Below are positions 18,221 through 27,126 of a DNA stretch of 64,000 nt, in pieces. The translations under genes and the position numbers were made by a program. Numbering within the stretch: position 1 is the first letter of the stretch; each line of letters begins with the position of its first letter. The notes under the pieces were generated by a model. It worked only from the letters and a program-made list of their open reading frames with translations. It was not told the origin of the DNA and did not search any database. The stretch comes from Methanobrevibacter sp. (GTDB lineage: Archaea > Methanobacteriota > Methanobacteria > Methanobacteriales > Methanobacteriaceae). The stretch lies in assembly GCA_017553445.1 (NCBI GenBank), contig JAFZMD010000037.1, positions 1 through 64,000 on the forward strand, given 5' to 3'.

Positions 18221-19087
18221 TTGAAAACAATTACATTTGATCAAATAAAAACTTCTTCAATCGCTTTAGAATTCGATGAATTGATTCCTGATGAAATTTA
18301 TTCATGGACTGAAGCTGATTTCGCAAAATATCAAGTTCCTATTGGAAACTCCAGATTCCCAATCACTGATTTCTTCGACATTACCGTTGAAGGTGAAGCT
18401 GAAGGACCTGCTGAAGTTAAAATGATTCTTAACGGGGACTTAAACAGAGTTAAATACATTGGTTGTAAAATGAGTGCTGGAGACATTGTCTGTAACAGTA
18501 GTGTAGACCTTCACGTTGGTGCTGAAATGAGTGGTGGATCCATTCTCGTTAATGGTAATGCTGCTGCTCACGCTGGAAGAGAAATGTCTGGCGGATACCT
18601 TGAAATTACTGGTAATACCAAAGAATTCACTGGTGCTTCCTACATTGGTGAATGGAGAGGTATGACTGGTGGAGAAATTGTTGTTGGCGGTAACGCTGGT
18701 AAACAATGTGGTGAATGTTTAACTGGTGGTAAAATCCATGTTAAAGGTAACTGTGATATCTTAGCCGGTATTCACATGACCAAAGGTATTATTGAAATCG
18801 ACGGTGATGTAAACCGTTGGCCTGGTGGACAAATGAAAAACGGTACTATTGTTATTCACGGGTTCTTAGGAAGATTGCTTGAAGGATTTGTCCTTGAAGG
18901 TATTGTAGAAGATCCTGAAGACAGTGGTGTTGTATTCAAAGGTAAATATATTAAATATACTGGTGATATTGGTCTTAACGGTAAAGGTAATTTATACTTG
19001 GATGCTGAAGCAAACAAAGAAAAATTATCCTCTTACGGTGAATTGGACGACGAATATACATCAATCAGAGAATATAGGAATTTATAA
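18221..19087 (+). CDS. fwdC: Formylmethanofuran dehydrogenase subunit C
   Basis: FwdC is a beta-helix subunit related to the C-terminal domain of glutamate synthase and serves as a structural part of the Fwd complex. The 288 residues show about seven GXXGGXX repeats (for example [49 protein letters not shown]). The likely start is TTG 18221 after GGGGTG; a GTG at 18212 would sit within that ribosome binding site. It is the last gene of the operon. T-rich sequence follows its stop codon. Confidence 0.94.
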   Translation: MKTITFDQIKTSSIALEFDELIPDEIYSWTEADFAKYQVPIGNSRFPITDFFDITVEGEAEGPAEVKMILNGDLNRVKYIGCKMSAGDIVCNSSVDLHVGAEMSGGSILVNGNAAAHAGREMSGGYLEITGNTKEFTGASYIGEWRGMTGGEIVVGGNAGKQCGECLTGGKIHVKGNCDILAGIHMTKGIIEIDGDVNRWPGGQMKNGTIVIHGFLGRLLEGFVLEGIVEDPEDSGVVFKGKYIKYTGDIGLNGKGNLYLDAEANKEKLSSYGELDDEYTSIREYRNL

Positions 19088-19133
19088 TTCCTTCCTCTCT
19101 TTTTTATTTTTTTTAGATTGTAAGGTGGTTATT

Positions 19134-19427
19134 ATGGTAGAAGAGCTTTTAATGAGTGTTGATGAAGCAATTGAATATGTTAGGAATAATGTTAATGTGG
19201 GTGATACTTTAGAAGTTTCTTACAATCGTATTTTTGCTCCAGGTGAAGTTTTAGGCATTACTGAAGAAGATGAAGAAACTGGAGAAGGTCTCAGAGTTGG
19301 TTTACAGTTAAACGGTGAAATATTAAATCAGGCCGTTGAAATTGATTTTAAAGAAATATATGAAGATTTACTTGAAATCAATCACATTACTGAAGATAAA
19401 GAAGTTACTATTGAAATTGACTTCTAA
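19134..19427 (+). CDS. Small uncharacterised methanogen protein, copy 1
   Basis: This acidic protein of 97 residues begins MVEELLMSVDEAIEYVRNN and contains TLEVSYNRIFAPGEVLGI. It is followed 95 bases later by a clear paralogue. The ATG at 19134 has AAGGTGG upstream; the long in-frame upstream extension lies inside fwdC. It resembles a small family seen in methanogens (possibly DUF2097, from memory). No catalytic motif, Cys cluster or membrane segment is seen. It could be an accessory factor for Fwd because it follows that operon, but this is inference only. Confidence 0.7.
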   Translation: MVEELLMSVDEAIEYVRNNVNVGDTLEVSYNRIFAPGEVLGITEEDEETGEGLRVGLQLNGEILNQAVEIDFKEIYEDLLEINHITEDKEVTIEIDF

Positions 19428-19522
19428 AATAACTCTTTTTTTTATTAATTTTTAATTTTGTTTTATTACCTACGAACAATTTATATATTATAAGATATAA
19501 GTATAAGTAAGAGGTGAATTCT

Positions 19523-19816
19523 ATGAAAGAATTGTCATTATCTGTAGATGAAGCTGTAAATTACTTGAAAGAAAATGTAAAAATCCATGATAATCTTGAA
19601 ATTTCATATAATAGGATTTTTGCTGAAGGTGAAATTTTAAATGTGGATTTTTCTGAATATTTTGGAAAACCGGGATTTAAAATCTTATTGTCTTTAGATG
19701 AATCACATCTCAACCCTACTATTGAAATCGATGTATATGAAATTCAAGAAGATTTAATTGAATTTACTTATAAACCTCAAAATGATGGTGAAATTGTGGA
19801 AGTAACTGTAGTTTAA
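19523..19816 (+). CDS. Small uncharacterised methanogen protein, copy 2
   Basis: This protein of 97 residues is a paralogue of the preceding gene: both read LSVDEAxxYxxxNVxxxDxLExSYNRIFAxGEx near the N-terminus and end in an acidic EID...EDLxE...EV stretch. It has its own TATA-like run (TTTATATATTATAAG near 19480-19495) and an AGAGGTGA site before ATG 19523, so it can be expressed separately from copy 1. Its stop codon lies inside an 18-bp palindrome shared with nrpR. Function unknown. Confidence 0.7.
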   Translation: MKELSLSVDEAVNYLKENVKIHDNLEISYNRIFAEGEILNVDFSEYFGKPGFKILLSLDESHLNPTIEIDVYEIQEDLIEFTYKPQNDGEIVEVTVV

Positions 19817-19823
19817 ACTACAG
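19806..19823. terminator. 18-bp palindrome spanning two convergent stop codons
   Basis: CTGTAGTTTAAACTACAG is perfectly self-complementary. It contains the TAA of the plus-strand gene (19814-19816) and the stop of nrpR on the other strand (TAG, 19818-19820). RNA from either direction would form a hairpin at its very end. No long T-run follows on the plus strand, so it may act as a 3'-end stabiliser or a weak bidirectional terminator. Confidence 0.5.
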
Positions 19824-21500
19824 CCTATCCATATTTTCAAATGGCATTAATTTTGTATCTGCTTTTACTTCAATGTCTATTCCTTTTTCTTTAATGGCAG
19901 CTATTGTATTTAGACCGCTACCTGTTACAAGGCCGAAATAATAATTGTCCGCTTTTGCATTATAGGTTAATTCTCTAGGTTTACCGATTTTATAAATAGG
20001 CAATCCTAATTTTGACAGCTTATCCAGGAAATAAACACTGTGGTCTCTTGCAACATATGGTATTTCTTTTAAACTTGCAAGCAGCCTTTTTGGCCCGTTA
20101 TCGTTAATTATTGATGTCATGTCCTTAGCGATGAATATTTTATGGGGATCTATTGAAGAACCTGTGTATGAAATCAAATCAATGAATAATGGGGGTTCAG
20201 TCAGTTCCAACAATCCCCCGTATTTTGGCGTAGATTTAATCCCATTTTTTATTAATAATCCATCTATGCTTAAACTACATATGGTGGCTATGCCTACTTT
20301 TTTGTCATCTTCAGGATGAGGTATGATTTTGAAATGAGGATTTACATATTTTTGGTTTAGTTCATAACTTTTTTTCATGGTTTGCATTGCTTCATCCAAA
20401 TCATCTTTATTTATATAAGATATGTTGGCTACAATGTTGCCGCTTTTCTTTTCAATGTCCAAGTCAACCTGTTGGATTAGATTCCATGATTTTGACAGGA
20501 TAAATGAAATATTGGTTTTTATATTTTGTTTGTGTTCTTTTAATTCATGGTTCATGTTGGAGGCTATAGGTGTTAATTCATTGAAATTCTCTAGTTCTTC
20601 TCCAATTTTGATATTGATGTCATGACCTAATTCCTGTAATGCACAGAATGGTGTTATTCCTCCAATTATTCCAATTCCAACCATTCCTTCATCAACATGC
20701 AATCCCAATATGTTTTCTCCTTCTTCAGATATGGCTATTATACCTCCGATACCTATTTTTTGCAGTTTGGATAGAATTTTCATTGTTTTTTCTTTGCCTA
20801 CACTAGGTATTAGTCTGAAATTTGCAGGTATGTATCCTGTACCTTCATTCATCACATCCAATACGGATGTCATTTTGGGAGCTATAAACGCATCTAAAGG
20901 TGATATTGAGGTTTTCTTGTAGGATATTAGTTCTTCATAAGCTATTGGATGATAATCTTCAATTTTTAATAAACCTCCATATTGCGGCTGTGATACAATT
21001 CCTTCATTCAAAAGTATTCCATCGATTGTTGTGCCGCATATGGTTTTTATCTCTATGGGGTCCTTACCTTCAACTCTATTTATATTAACATAAGGGCTCA
21101 CAGAAAGACCACTTGTGAAAATATTTTTAAGTAAATCGTAGCTTTCTTCGCTATAAATGGTTGACGTGTTAACAACAACATTTCCTTTTTTATCCATATA
21201 GTTAAAGTCAGTCAAATATATCAATTCTTGAAATTTTGAATAGATGAAATCAACTTGATCATAAATCAATCCTTTTTCTAATTTTTCACGCCCTAAATCT
21301 GTAATCTGTCGCCCAGAATAACCCATCCTTTCAGTGAAACCTTTTTCGTCTAAAATTTGCATGTGGTATCTTACTGCACGTTCACCTAAATTAAAGCCTT
21401 TTTCTTTTAACTCATCGGCTATTAATTTGGAACCTGTAGGTTTTTCTTGTTTATTTAAAATTCTTAAAATTTCAATCATCCGGCGTTCTGATTCTGACAT
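19818..21500 (-). CDS. nrpR: Global nitrogen regulator NrpR
   Basis: NrpR represses nitrogen-assimilation genes when 2-oxoglutarate is low. The 560 residues start with a winged-helix domain (RRMIEILRILNKQ to RQITDLGREKLEKG). Two related regulatory domains (DUF128/NrpR domain) follow at about 85-320 and 325-560. The duplication is visible: KIEDYHPIAYEELISYKKTSISPLD and LLELTEPPLFIDLISYTGSSIDP, and TICGTTIDGILLNEGI and TICSLSIDGLLIKNGI. ATG 21500 follows GGGAGAT; the six codons upstream are not needed. The gene lies directly downstream of glnA in the same direction, and a GGAA-N6-TTCC operator stands before glnA. In Methanococcus the two-domain protein is the single-chain repressor type. Confidence 0.93.
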   Translation of the reverse strand: MSESERRMIEILRILNKQEKPTGSKLIADELKEKGFNLGERAVRYHMQILDEKGFTERMGYSGRQITDLGREKLEKGLIYDQVDFIYSKFQELIYLTDFNYMDKKGNVVVNTSTIYSEESYDLLKNIFTSGLSVSPYVNINRVEGKDPIEIKTICGTTIDGILLNEGIVSQPQYGGLLKIEDYHPIAYEELISYKKTSISPLDAFIAPKMTSVLDVMNEGTGYIPANFRLIPSVGKEKTMKILSKLQKIGIGGIIAISEEGENILGLHVDEGMVGIGIIGGITPFCALQELGHDINIKIGEELENFNELTPIASNMNHELKEHKQNIKTNISFILSKSWNLIQQVDLDIEKKSGNIVANISYINKDDLDEAMQTMKKSYELNQKYVNPHFKIIPHPEDDKKVGIATICSLSIDGLLIKNGIKSTPKYGGLLELTEPPLFIDLISYTGSSIDPHKIFIAKDMTSIINDNGPKRLLASLKEIPYVARDHSVYFLDKLSKLGLPIYKIGKPRELTYNAKADNYYFGLVTGSGLNTIAAIKEKGIDIEVKADTKLMPFENMDRL

Positions 21501-21573
21501 GAAATATCTCCCATTCAAAATTAAATATAAGTGATTTTAATTATATATCAAAAAATAAAAATGATATTTAGAT

Positions 21574-22929
21574 TTAAATATCCAAATATTTTCTTTGTTC
21601 GTATCCGAATACCTGTACTCTGTATTCGTCCCATTCTTTATACTTGAGTTCAAGGAATTTTTGGCTGACATGATTTCCAAGTGCATTCAAGATAAGAGGA
21701 TCTTCTTCAAGTGCATGATATGCTTCCCATAAACTGGTAGGTAAAACTTTTATTCCCATTGATTCCCTTTCCTCTTCAGTCATTTTATAAATGTCCAGTT
21801 CTATCGGTTCGCCAGGATCAATTTTATTCACGATTCCATCAATACCTGCTTCAAGCATAACTGTAAATGCTAAGTATGGGTTACATGCTGGGTCAGGAGA
21901 TCTGTATTCGATACGGGTTGCTTTGCCTCTTGCAGCAGGAACCCTAATTAAAGCAGATCTGTTTTTAAGACCATATGCTCTGTATACTGGAGCTTCAAAA
22001 CCCGGCACTAAACGTTTGTAGGAGTTTACAATTGGGTTAGTGATTGCAGTGATTGCTGGGGCGTGTTTTAATAGCCCGCCCATAAAGTGAAGTGCATCTT
22101 TTGAAAGACCGGTTTCTGAATCAGGGTCTGAAAATAAGTTTTTGTCTCCTTTAAATACGGATTGGTGACAGTGCATACCACTGCCGCTCACACCAAAGAA
22201 CGGTTTTGGCATGAATGTTACTCTATAATCTAGCTGATCGAAAGTAGCCATATTATCTACAATTGCTTTAATTGCCTGTTTGAATGTAATAACTGCATCG
22301 GCTGTTTTCAATGCATCCTTAAATTTAAATGCGATTTCATTCTGGCCTGGAGCTACTTCGTGGTGTGATGCTTCTACTTCAAAATCAAGTTCTTCTAAAT
22401 TTAAAGTCAGTTCCCTTCTGAAGTCAGGTCCCTTATCACGAGGTTCAACATCGAAGTATCCCGCCTGGTCGTAAGGCATCGGATATCCATTTTCATCGAT
22501 ATCTACAATGAAAAATTCCGGTTCAGGACCGATGTTATATTGCAATCCCATTTTTGCGATATGTGATAATGATTTTTTAAGCACTCCTCTTGGATCTCCT
22601 TCAAACGGTTCTTTTTCAGCGGTCCACACATCACAAATGAATCGGCATGTTGCTGATTCTTCTGGTCTCCAGGAAAGTCTTGAGTAAGTGTCAATGTCTG
22701 GCTTTAAAACCAAATCACTGTCATTCACTCCAACGAATCCTTCAATTGATGATCCATCGAATAACATTCCTTCATTGAATAATTCATTCATATCTTCGCC
22801 ATTAAATGGAATAACAATATTTTTAACGGTTCCATTAATATCTACGAATTGTAAACGGATAAATTTGATGTTGTCTTCTTTCATTTGTTCTTTCATTTGT
22901 TCTATTTTTTCTTCGCTGATGTCGCTCAT
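21574..22929 (-). CDS. glnA: Glutamine synthetase type I
   Basis: This enzyme makes glutamine from glutamate, ammonia and ATP and is the main ammonium-assimilation enzyme at low nitrogen. The 451 residues show the N-terminal beta-grasp domain ([19 protein letters not shown]), the signature FDGSSIEGF, the metal-binding segments [26 protein letters not shown] and [12 protein letters not shown], and the C-terminal [24 protein letters not shown] do not see the usual adenylylation-type tyrosine motif near the C-terminus, so control is probably by transcription and metabolite binding. An NrpR-type operator lies 35-48 bases upstream of the start. Confidence 0.96.
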   Translation of the reverse strand: MSDISEEKIEQMKEQMKEDNIKFIRLQFVDINGTVKNIVIPFNGEDMNELFNEGMLFDGSSIEGFVGVNDSDLVLKPDIDTYSRLSWRPEESATCRFICDVWTAEKEPFEGDPRGVLKKSLSHIAKMGLQYNIGPEPEFFIVDIDENGYPMPYDQAGYFDVEPRDKGPDFRRELTLNLEELDFEVEASHHEVAPGQNEIAFKFKDALKTADAVITFKQAIKAIVDNMATFDQLDYRVTFMPKPFFGVSGSGMHCHQSVFKGDKNLFSDPDSETGLSKDALHFMGGLLKHAPAITAITNPIVNSYKRLVPGFEAPVYRAYGLKNRSALIRVPAARGKATRIEYRSPDPACNPYLAFTVMLEAGIDGIVNKIDPGEPIELDIYKMTEEERESMGIKVLPTSLWEAYHALEEDPLILNALGNHVSQKFLELKYKEWDEYRVQVFGYEQRKYLDI

Positions 22930-22963
22930 TAAATCATACTCCGATAGTTTTTTTTCGTTAATC

Positions 22964-22977
22964 GGAAAATATATTCC
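22964..22977. promoter_or_regulatory. NrpR operator GGAA-N6-TTCC upstream of glnA
   Basis: GGAA at 22964-22967 and TTCC at 22974-22977 are separated by six bases. This is the operator pattern known for NrpR in Methanococcus maripaludis. It lies between the glnA TATA box (23005-23013) and the start codon, close to the expected transcription start, so bound NrpR would block initiation or early elongation. Confidence 0.85.
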
Positions 22978-23004
22978 TATTTAAAAAAATCTTTCCATTT
23001 TATA

Positions 23005-23013
23005 TTATATAAA
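23005..23013 (-). promoter_or_regulatory. TATA box of glnA
   Basis: Read on the minus strand the sequence is TTTATATAA. Transcription would start near 22983, just upstream of the NrpR operator. Confidence 0.55.
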
Positions 23014-23164
23014 TCTTTTGAAAAGATATTGATTAATTTATATTTTATAGTATAATAATATATAAGATAATTTTAATTTAATATATTTTTGTTTATATTT
23101 TTAATTAAGTAGTATTAATTTGTTTAAAATTAATTGTAAAAAAATAAGAAAATGTGGGGAAATG

Positions 23165-23920
23165 TTAAATTTCCTCAATTGAAAAAGAAGCAAAGTTCAA
23201 TAAATCAAAAGTTAAAATTTTAGGTGCAACAGTAACATCTCCAACACCAGTAATAATTTTAAAGGCTTCAATAGCTTCCAAGCAAGCAATTAGATTAGGG
23301 GTCGGGCCAATGACTGGTGGAACTCCTGAAGTAACATTCAAAAGTTCTTCTATAATGTTGGGAGTTAATTCTCTGCCTTTTGAAGGTAAATTAAACATTT
23401 CTTCGTATGTTTTATCACCATCAGGTAAAAATGTAGTTATTTGCCCCAATGTGCCATGAATTGCACCATGAATGTACGGTATTCCCTTTTCTTTTGCTTT
23501 TCTTGAAACGATTACTCTTGTTAAGACATTATCAAGTGCATCAATAACGATATCCGAATCGGAAATAATCTTGTCAATGTTTGTTTCATCCACATGTTCA
23601 TTATAATTAGTCACTTTTACGTATGGGTTAATCAATCTTACTTTTTCAGCTGCAACAGCACTTTTTTCAAGACCTACGTCCGCTAGGGTTGAAAACGTTT
23701 GCCTGTTAAGGTTTGAAATATCAAATACATCTTCATCAACTACAATAAGTTCGCCGATACCCATTCTTGCCAGCATTTCAATTGTTTGGCCTCCGATTCC
23801 TCCACAGCCAATGACCGTAATTTCAGCGTCTTTAAACCTTTGCTGTTCGCTTCTTGTAACAATGCTCATCTGTCTGGAAGCAATTTCCCAATATCCGTCA
23901 CCTATATATCTTGTTGGCAT
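23165..23920 (-). CDS. ThiF/MoeB/HesA-family adenylyltransferase
   Basis: E1-like enzymes adenylate the C-terminal glycine of ubiquitin-like sulfur carriers such as ThiS, MoaD or SAMPs. The 251 residues have the nucleotide-binding motif GCGGIGGQTIEMLARMG near residue 38, the conserved DxDxxxxSNLNRQ (VDEDVFDISNLNRQ), and the Asp-Asn motif VIDALDNVLTR. The zinc-binding CxxC pairs of many MoeB proteins are not seen, so it may be a HesA-like or archaeal variant. The minus-strand neighbour upstream is an aldo/keto reductase, 8 bases away. A link to molybdopterin sulfur transfer is possible, given moaA and mobB 12 kb away, but unproven. Confidence 0.85.
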   Translation of the reverse strand: MPTRYIGDGYWEIASRQMSIVTRSEQQRFKDAEITVIGCGGIGGQTIEMLARMGIGELIVVDEDVFDISNLNRQTFSTLADVGLEKSAVAAEKVRLINPYVKVTNYNEHVDETNIDKIISDSDIVIDALDNVLTRVIVSRKAKEKGIPYIHGAIHGTLGQITTFLPDGDKTYEEMFNLPSKGRELTPNIIEELLNVTSGVPPVIGPTPNLIACLEAIEAFKIITGVGDVTVAPKILTFDLLNFASFSIEEI

Positions 23921-23928
23921 TTTCTCAC

Positions 23929-25095
23929 CTAAAAATGATCAAATTCACTACCGAAGTACTCATAGACTTTTTGAAGTTCTTCTGGAATGTTCAACATTTG
24001 AGTACAGAATGGTAAACATTCCATACATTCTACACAGCTGTCTGCCCTTGAATCATCATCAATTAAAGAGAAATACTGCATGGCACTGGCTTTAGGATCA
24101 TTCATCATATGTGCAATATTATATTCATTTAAACAGTTTATTATATCAACACCATGTGGGCAGGGCATACAATAGCCGCATCTGGTACATCTATTTCCTA
24201 AGAATGTCCTATAAGTTCTTGCAACTTCCCTAATTAATTCCTGATCATATTCACTTATAATGTCTTCTGTTGAAGCAATTTTTATGTTTTCTTTAACCTG
24301 TTCTAAACTAGTCATTCCGCTTAAAACACAATCGACATCATCCCTATTCCATAAGTATTGCAATGCCCATTCAACAGGAGTTCTCTTAACTTCAGCCATA
24401 TTCCATATTTTTTGAACTTCTTCCGGAATATTTTGAACTAATCTTCCTCCACGAAGAGGTTCCATTATCATGCTTCCGACATTTACCTGCTTTAGATAAT
24501 CAAGACCCATCACTCCGGATTGATAATATTCATCAAGATAATTCATTTGAGTCAAAGCGACTTCCCATTTGGGATATTCATCCAATATTTCGATTAGATA
24601 ATCGACTTCAATATGTGATGAAAATCCAACATGTTTAACTTTGCCGCTTGCTAAACAATCATCTAAAAAATCTAAAACATCTAATTCTCTAACTTTATTC
24701 CAATCAGGAACAGTTAATGAATGAAGCAAATAAATGTCAATGTAGTCAGTTTGTAGTTTATCAAGTTGAATATCCAGATAATAGTCAAAATCAGATTTTT
24801 TCTCCATTAGCCATGACGGGGACTTTGTGGAAAGTATTATTTCGTCCCTATAACTATTTTCTTTTAAAAAGTTTCCAACAAATCTTTCACTGTTTCCATC
24901 GCCGTCCAGCTCTTTGCTGTGATATGGATATGCAGTATCAATTAAATTAATTCCATTTTCAATACCATATTCAAGCATTTTGGAAGCTTCAGTTTCATTA
25001 ATATCTGCATTGGAATTAAAAGTCGGCAATCTCATAGTTCCAAAGCCTAATCTTGAAACTTTTAAACCACTTTTTCCAAGTTCATTATATAGCAT
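23929..25095 (-). CDS. Aldo/keto reductase with C-terminal ferredoxin domain
   Basis: This is a 388-residue oxidoreductase. The N-terminal 280 residues form the aldo/keto reductase barrel: GFGTMRLP, the catalytic Asp/Tyr region INLIDTAYPYHSK, the Lys segment ILSTKSPSW, and LLHSL. The C-terminal part carries cluster motifs CTRCGYCMPCPHGVD and CVECMECLPFCTQM. Such fused proteins are common in anaerobes and methanogens; their substrates are mostly unknown. It lies just upstream of the ThiF-like gene and is probably co-transcribed. Confidence 0.9.
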   Translation of the reverse strand: MLYNELGKSGLKVSRLGFGTMRLPTFNSNADINETEASKMLEYGIENGINLIDTAYPYHSKELDGDGNSERFVGNFLKENSYRDEIILSTKSPSWLMEKKSDFDYYLDIQLDKLQTDYIDIYLLHSLTVPDWNKVRELDVLDFLDDCLASGKVKHVGFSSHIEVDYLIEILDEYPKWEVALTQMNYLDEYYQSGVMGLDYLKQVNVGSMIMEPLRGGRLVQNIPEEVQKIWNMAEVKRTPVEWALQYLWNRDDVDCVLSGMTSLEQVKENIKIASTEDIISEYDQELIREVARTYRTFLGNRCTRCGYCMPCPHGVDIINCLNEYNIAHMMNDPKASAMQYFSLIDDDSRADSCVECMECLPFCTQMLNIPEELQKVYEYFGSEFDHF

Positions 25096-25199
25096 ATCAT
25101 TCCCTCAATGATATTTTTTTTAAAAAAAGTATATAAAATATATGTTTTGAAATTGAATTTGTAAAAAAAGTTTTAATAGTGTATACCTGGGATTTAAGA

Positions 25200-25313
<114 letters not shown>

Positions 25314-25430
25314 TATATAACATACATATATTAGTTAATTGTCACATTTAAAGTTTTGCTTTTTAACCACATTTTCTTATATTTTAATAAAATTTAAATT
25401 TTTTTAATCAGGGTAACTTATATTTGAACC

Positions 25431-25454
25431 TCTCCGGCTTGCAGAAGCCAGAGA
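25431..25454 (-). repeat. End hairpin downstream of tnpB (likely right end and omega-RNA 3' part)
   Basis: On the minus strand CTCTGGCTT, loop CTGC, AAGCCGGAG form a strong stem just 4 bases after the tnpB stop codon. In characterised elements the 3' end of tnpB and the right-end hairpin form the scaffold of the guide (omega/re) RNA, with the guide reading into flanking DNA (here GGTTCAAATATAAG onward). That role is inferred here. Confidence 0.6.
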
Positions 25455-25457
25455 TTC

Positions 25458-26711
25458 TTAGGTCATACATATAGTTTTTACTTCACAATTACTTATAAAT
25501 ATTTTTAAGTATTCTTGTGAAAACATATGCATGAAATCTACTAAGCTAAGCACTGATGAACCAGCAGCGCGTAGATCTTCGTCTAAAATATTTAATGCAG
25601 CATTCAAATCCCTTAATAAAGGAGCATGACAATATGGGCATTCCCATTCTCTTTCTCCACGTTTTAATCCATGCTTTATTTCACCGCAGGCCCAGCATTT
25701 TTTACTTGATGGGAACCATCTGTCTATTTGTATGAATTGTCTGCCGTACCATTTTGCTTTGTATTTTATCATTTCGACTAGTTTTCCCCATCTGATTTCG
25801 TGTACGCTTCTGCTTAGGTTGCTTTTAAGCATTCCACGGATATTTAGCTTCTCCATTGCGATGAATCTATAGTGTTTAACTATATTATAGGATATCTTAT
25901 GATAGTAATCGTTTACTACATTGTTCTTTTTGTTTATCCATTTGTGGAGTTTTTTGAGAGTTTTTTTCCAGTTGGATCCGCCTTCTTTTTGTCGGGCTAG
26001 TTTTTGTTGATAGTATCTTATTCTTCCGTTTATTCTTTTTAAGTCGGGTTTGGCTATCACTCGGCCATCGGAGAATGTCAAGAAGTCTGTTAATCCAAGG
26101 TCTATGCCCAGGTAGAATCCATATGGAAATTCCTCTCGAGGATTAATTTTCTCTAATTGGTACATTATACAAATATACCAACGTCCATTTTCTTTTTTAA
26201 TAGTTGCTTCTTTGATTTTTCCGTTGATGTCTCTTTTATGTTTGATTTCGATGTATCCGAGTTTGTTTAATCGGAATTTATCTTTTTCCCATCTTAGGGA
26301 GCCTTTAATTCCTTCTTTTGTTTTATAATCGTTGTTTCGTAGTGTGATGGATGTTACTGGATTTCTTTTAAATGATTTGAATTTGGGAAATCCTGTTCTG
26401 TGACTGTAGTATCCTTCATAGGCTTTTATTAATCTGTCTGTTGATGCTTGAATGCATGTTGAGTCAGCTTTTTTCAAGAAAGGCTTTTGTTTTTTTAGAG
26501 TTTTAACTATATCCTGAGTATAACTGCGGTTTACTTTAAATTTAGAGCCTATTCCAAATTCATTAACTAAATTGCTACGATAGATACTGAATTCTAATGT
26601 TTTATTATAAACATAAGCACAAGCACGCATATTAAACTCCAATACCCGTTTTAATTCTTCATCAGGAACAAATTCACATTTATCCGTCAAAATAAAAAAT
26701 TCTTCACACAT
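25458..26711 (-). CDS. tnpB: TnpB RNA-guided nuclease / IS605 OrfB family
   Basis: This is a 417-residue TnpB-family protein. The RuvC-like active site appears complete: Asp in GIDLGLTDF, Glu in AMEKLNIRG, and Asp in RDLNAALNI. A zinc ribbon lies between the last two (CWACGEIKHG...CPYCHAP). An N-terminal helical region holds YTQDIVKTLKKQKPFLKKADSTC. In known systems TnpB cuts DNA guided by an RNA made from the element's own 3' end, which helps the element persist. ATG 26711 is chosen; the five codons before it carry no ribosome binding site. The reading frame is intact, so the nuclease could be active. No tnpA is nearby. Confidence 0.92.
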   Translation of the reverse strand: MCEEFFILTDKCEFVPDEELKRVLEFNMRACAYVYNKTLEFSIYRSNLVNEFGIGSKFKVNRSYTQDIVKTLKKQKPFLKKADSTCIQASTDRLIKAYEGYYSHRTGFPKFKSFKRNPVTSITLRNNDYKTKEGIKGSLRWEKDKFRLNKLGYIEIKHKRDINGKIKEATIKKENGRWYICIMYQLEKINPREEFPYGFYLGIDLGLTDFLTFSDGRVIAKPDLKRINGRIRYYQQKLARQKEGGSNWKKTLKKLHKWINKKNNVVNDYYHKISYNIVKHYRFIAMEKLNIRGMLKSNLSRSVHEIRWGKLVEMIKYKAKWYGRQFIQIDRWFPSSKKCWACGEIKHGLKRGEREWECPYCHAPLLRDLNAALNILDEDLRAAGSSVLSLVDFMHMFSQEYLKIFISNCEVKTICMT

Positions 26712-27126
26712 AACCAAAAAAACCAATCCACAACTAAATTATTATTAAATAACATATTACCATTCTTTAGGAAAAAACATGAAAAAATATAATGGACAAA
26801 GAAAAATGACCCATATCTTTGATTCTAAATTATAAAAGATAAAACTGTTTAGTAATCTAAATAACTATTTAAATCAATTAAATACATATTTCTCTCCCAT
26901 AACTATACTTATAATACCCCCATATATAAAGACTTTAACCAAGAGCAATTGACAAGTAATAATCCCACACCATCATTGAGACCAAAAAAAATAAGTAACA
27001 CTGAAAAATAATATAATAATGCCTTTAAAGTGCAATTAATCTCCGGCTTGCAGAAGCCGGAAAATTCTTGCACAAAAATGTTAAAATGATTTATAAAAGT
27101 TATAATAATTTATGGAGATATTATTT
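26712..27126. other. Intergenic stretch between tnpB and ahcY
   Basis: These 415 bases carry no gene. They should hold the tnpB promoter and the element's left end on the tnpB side, a second end hairpin at 27041-27062, and a TATA-like run (TTTATAAAAG near 27090-27099) and ribosome binding site (GGAGAT 27114-27119) for ahcY. The middle part is plain AT-rich DNA. Confidence 0.5.
27041..27062 (-). repeat. Second copy of the tnpB-element end hairpin
   Basis: CCGGCTT-GCAG-AAGCCGG (27043-27060) is a perfect stem-loop. It shares AAGAAT, a 3-base gap and then GGCTTCTGCAAGCCGGAGA with the hairpin after tnpB when both are read on the minus strand. It lies 65 bases before the ahcY start, with no tnpB of its own, so it may be the remnant of another element. 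Confidence 0.65.

Larger units (their letters stand above)
25431..27062 (-). mobile_element. IS200/IS605-superfamily unit with tnpB only (IS1341-like); borders uncertain
   Basis: The unit holds one tnpB gene and is framed by two copies of the same GC-rich hairpin (25431-25454 and 27041-27062) in the same orientation. No tnpA (Y1 transposase) is present, so movement would need one supplied from elsewhere. The left border on the map is the element's 3' end, next to the tnpB stop. The other true border could lie anywhere between about 26730 and 27062. It sits between the tRNA-Met promoter and ahcY. Confidence 0.6.

Noticed and set aside
18924-19133. Upstream extension of the first small paralogue
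   Set aside because: It overlaps fwdC in another frame; the ATG at 19134 has a good ribosome binding site and matches the start of copy 2.
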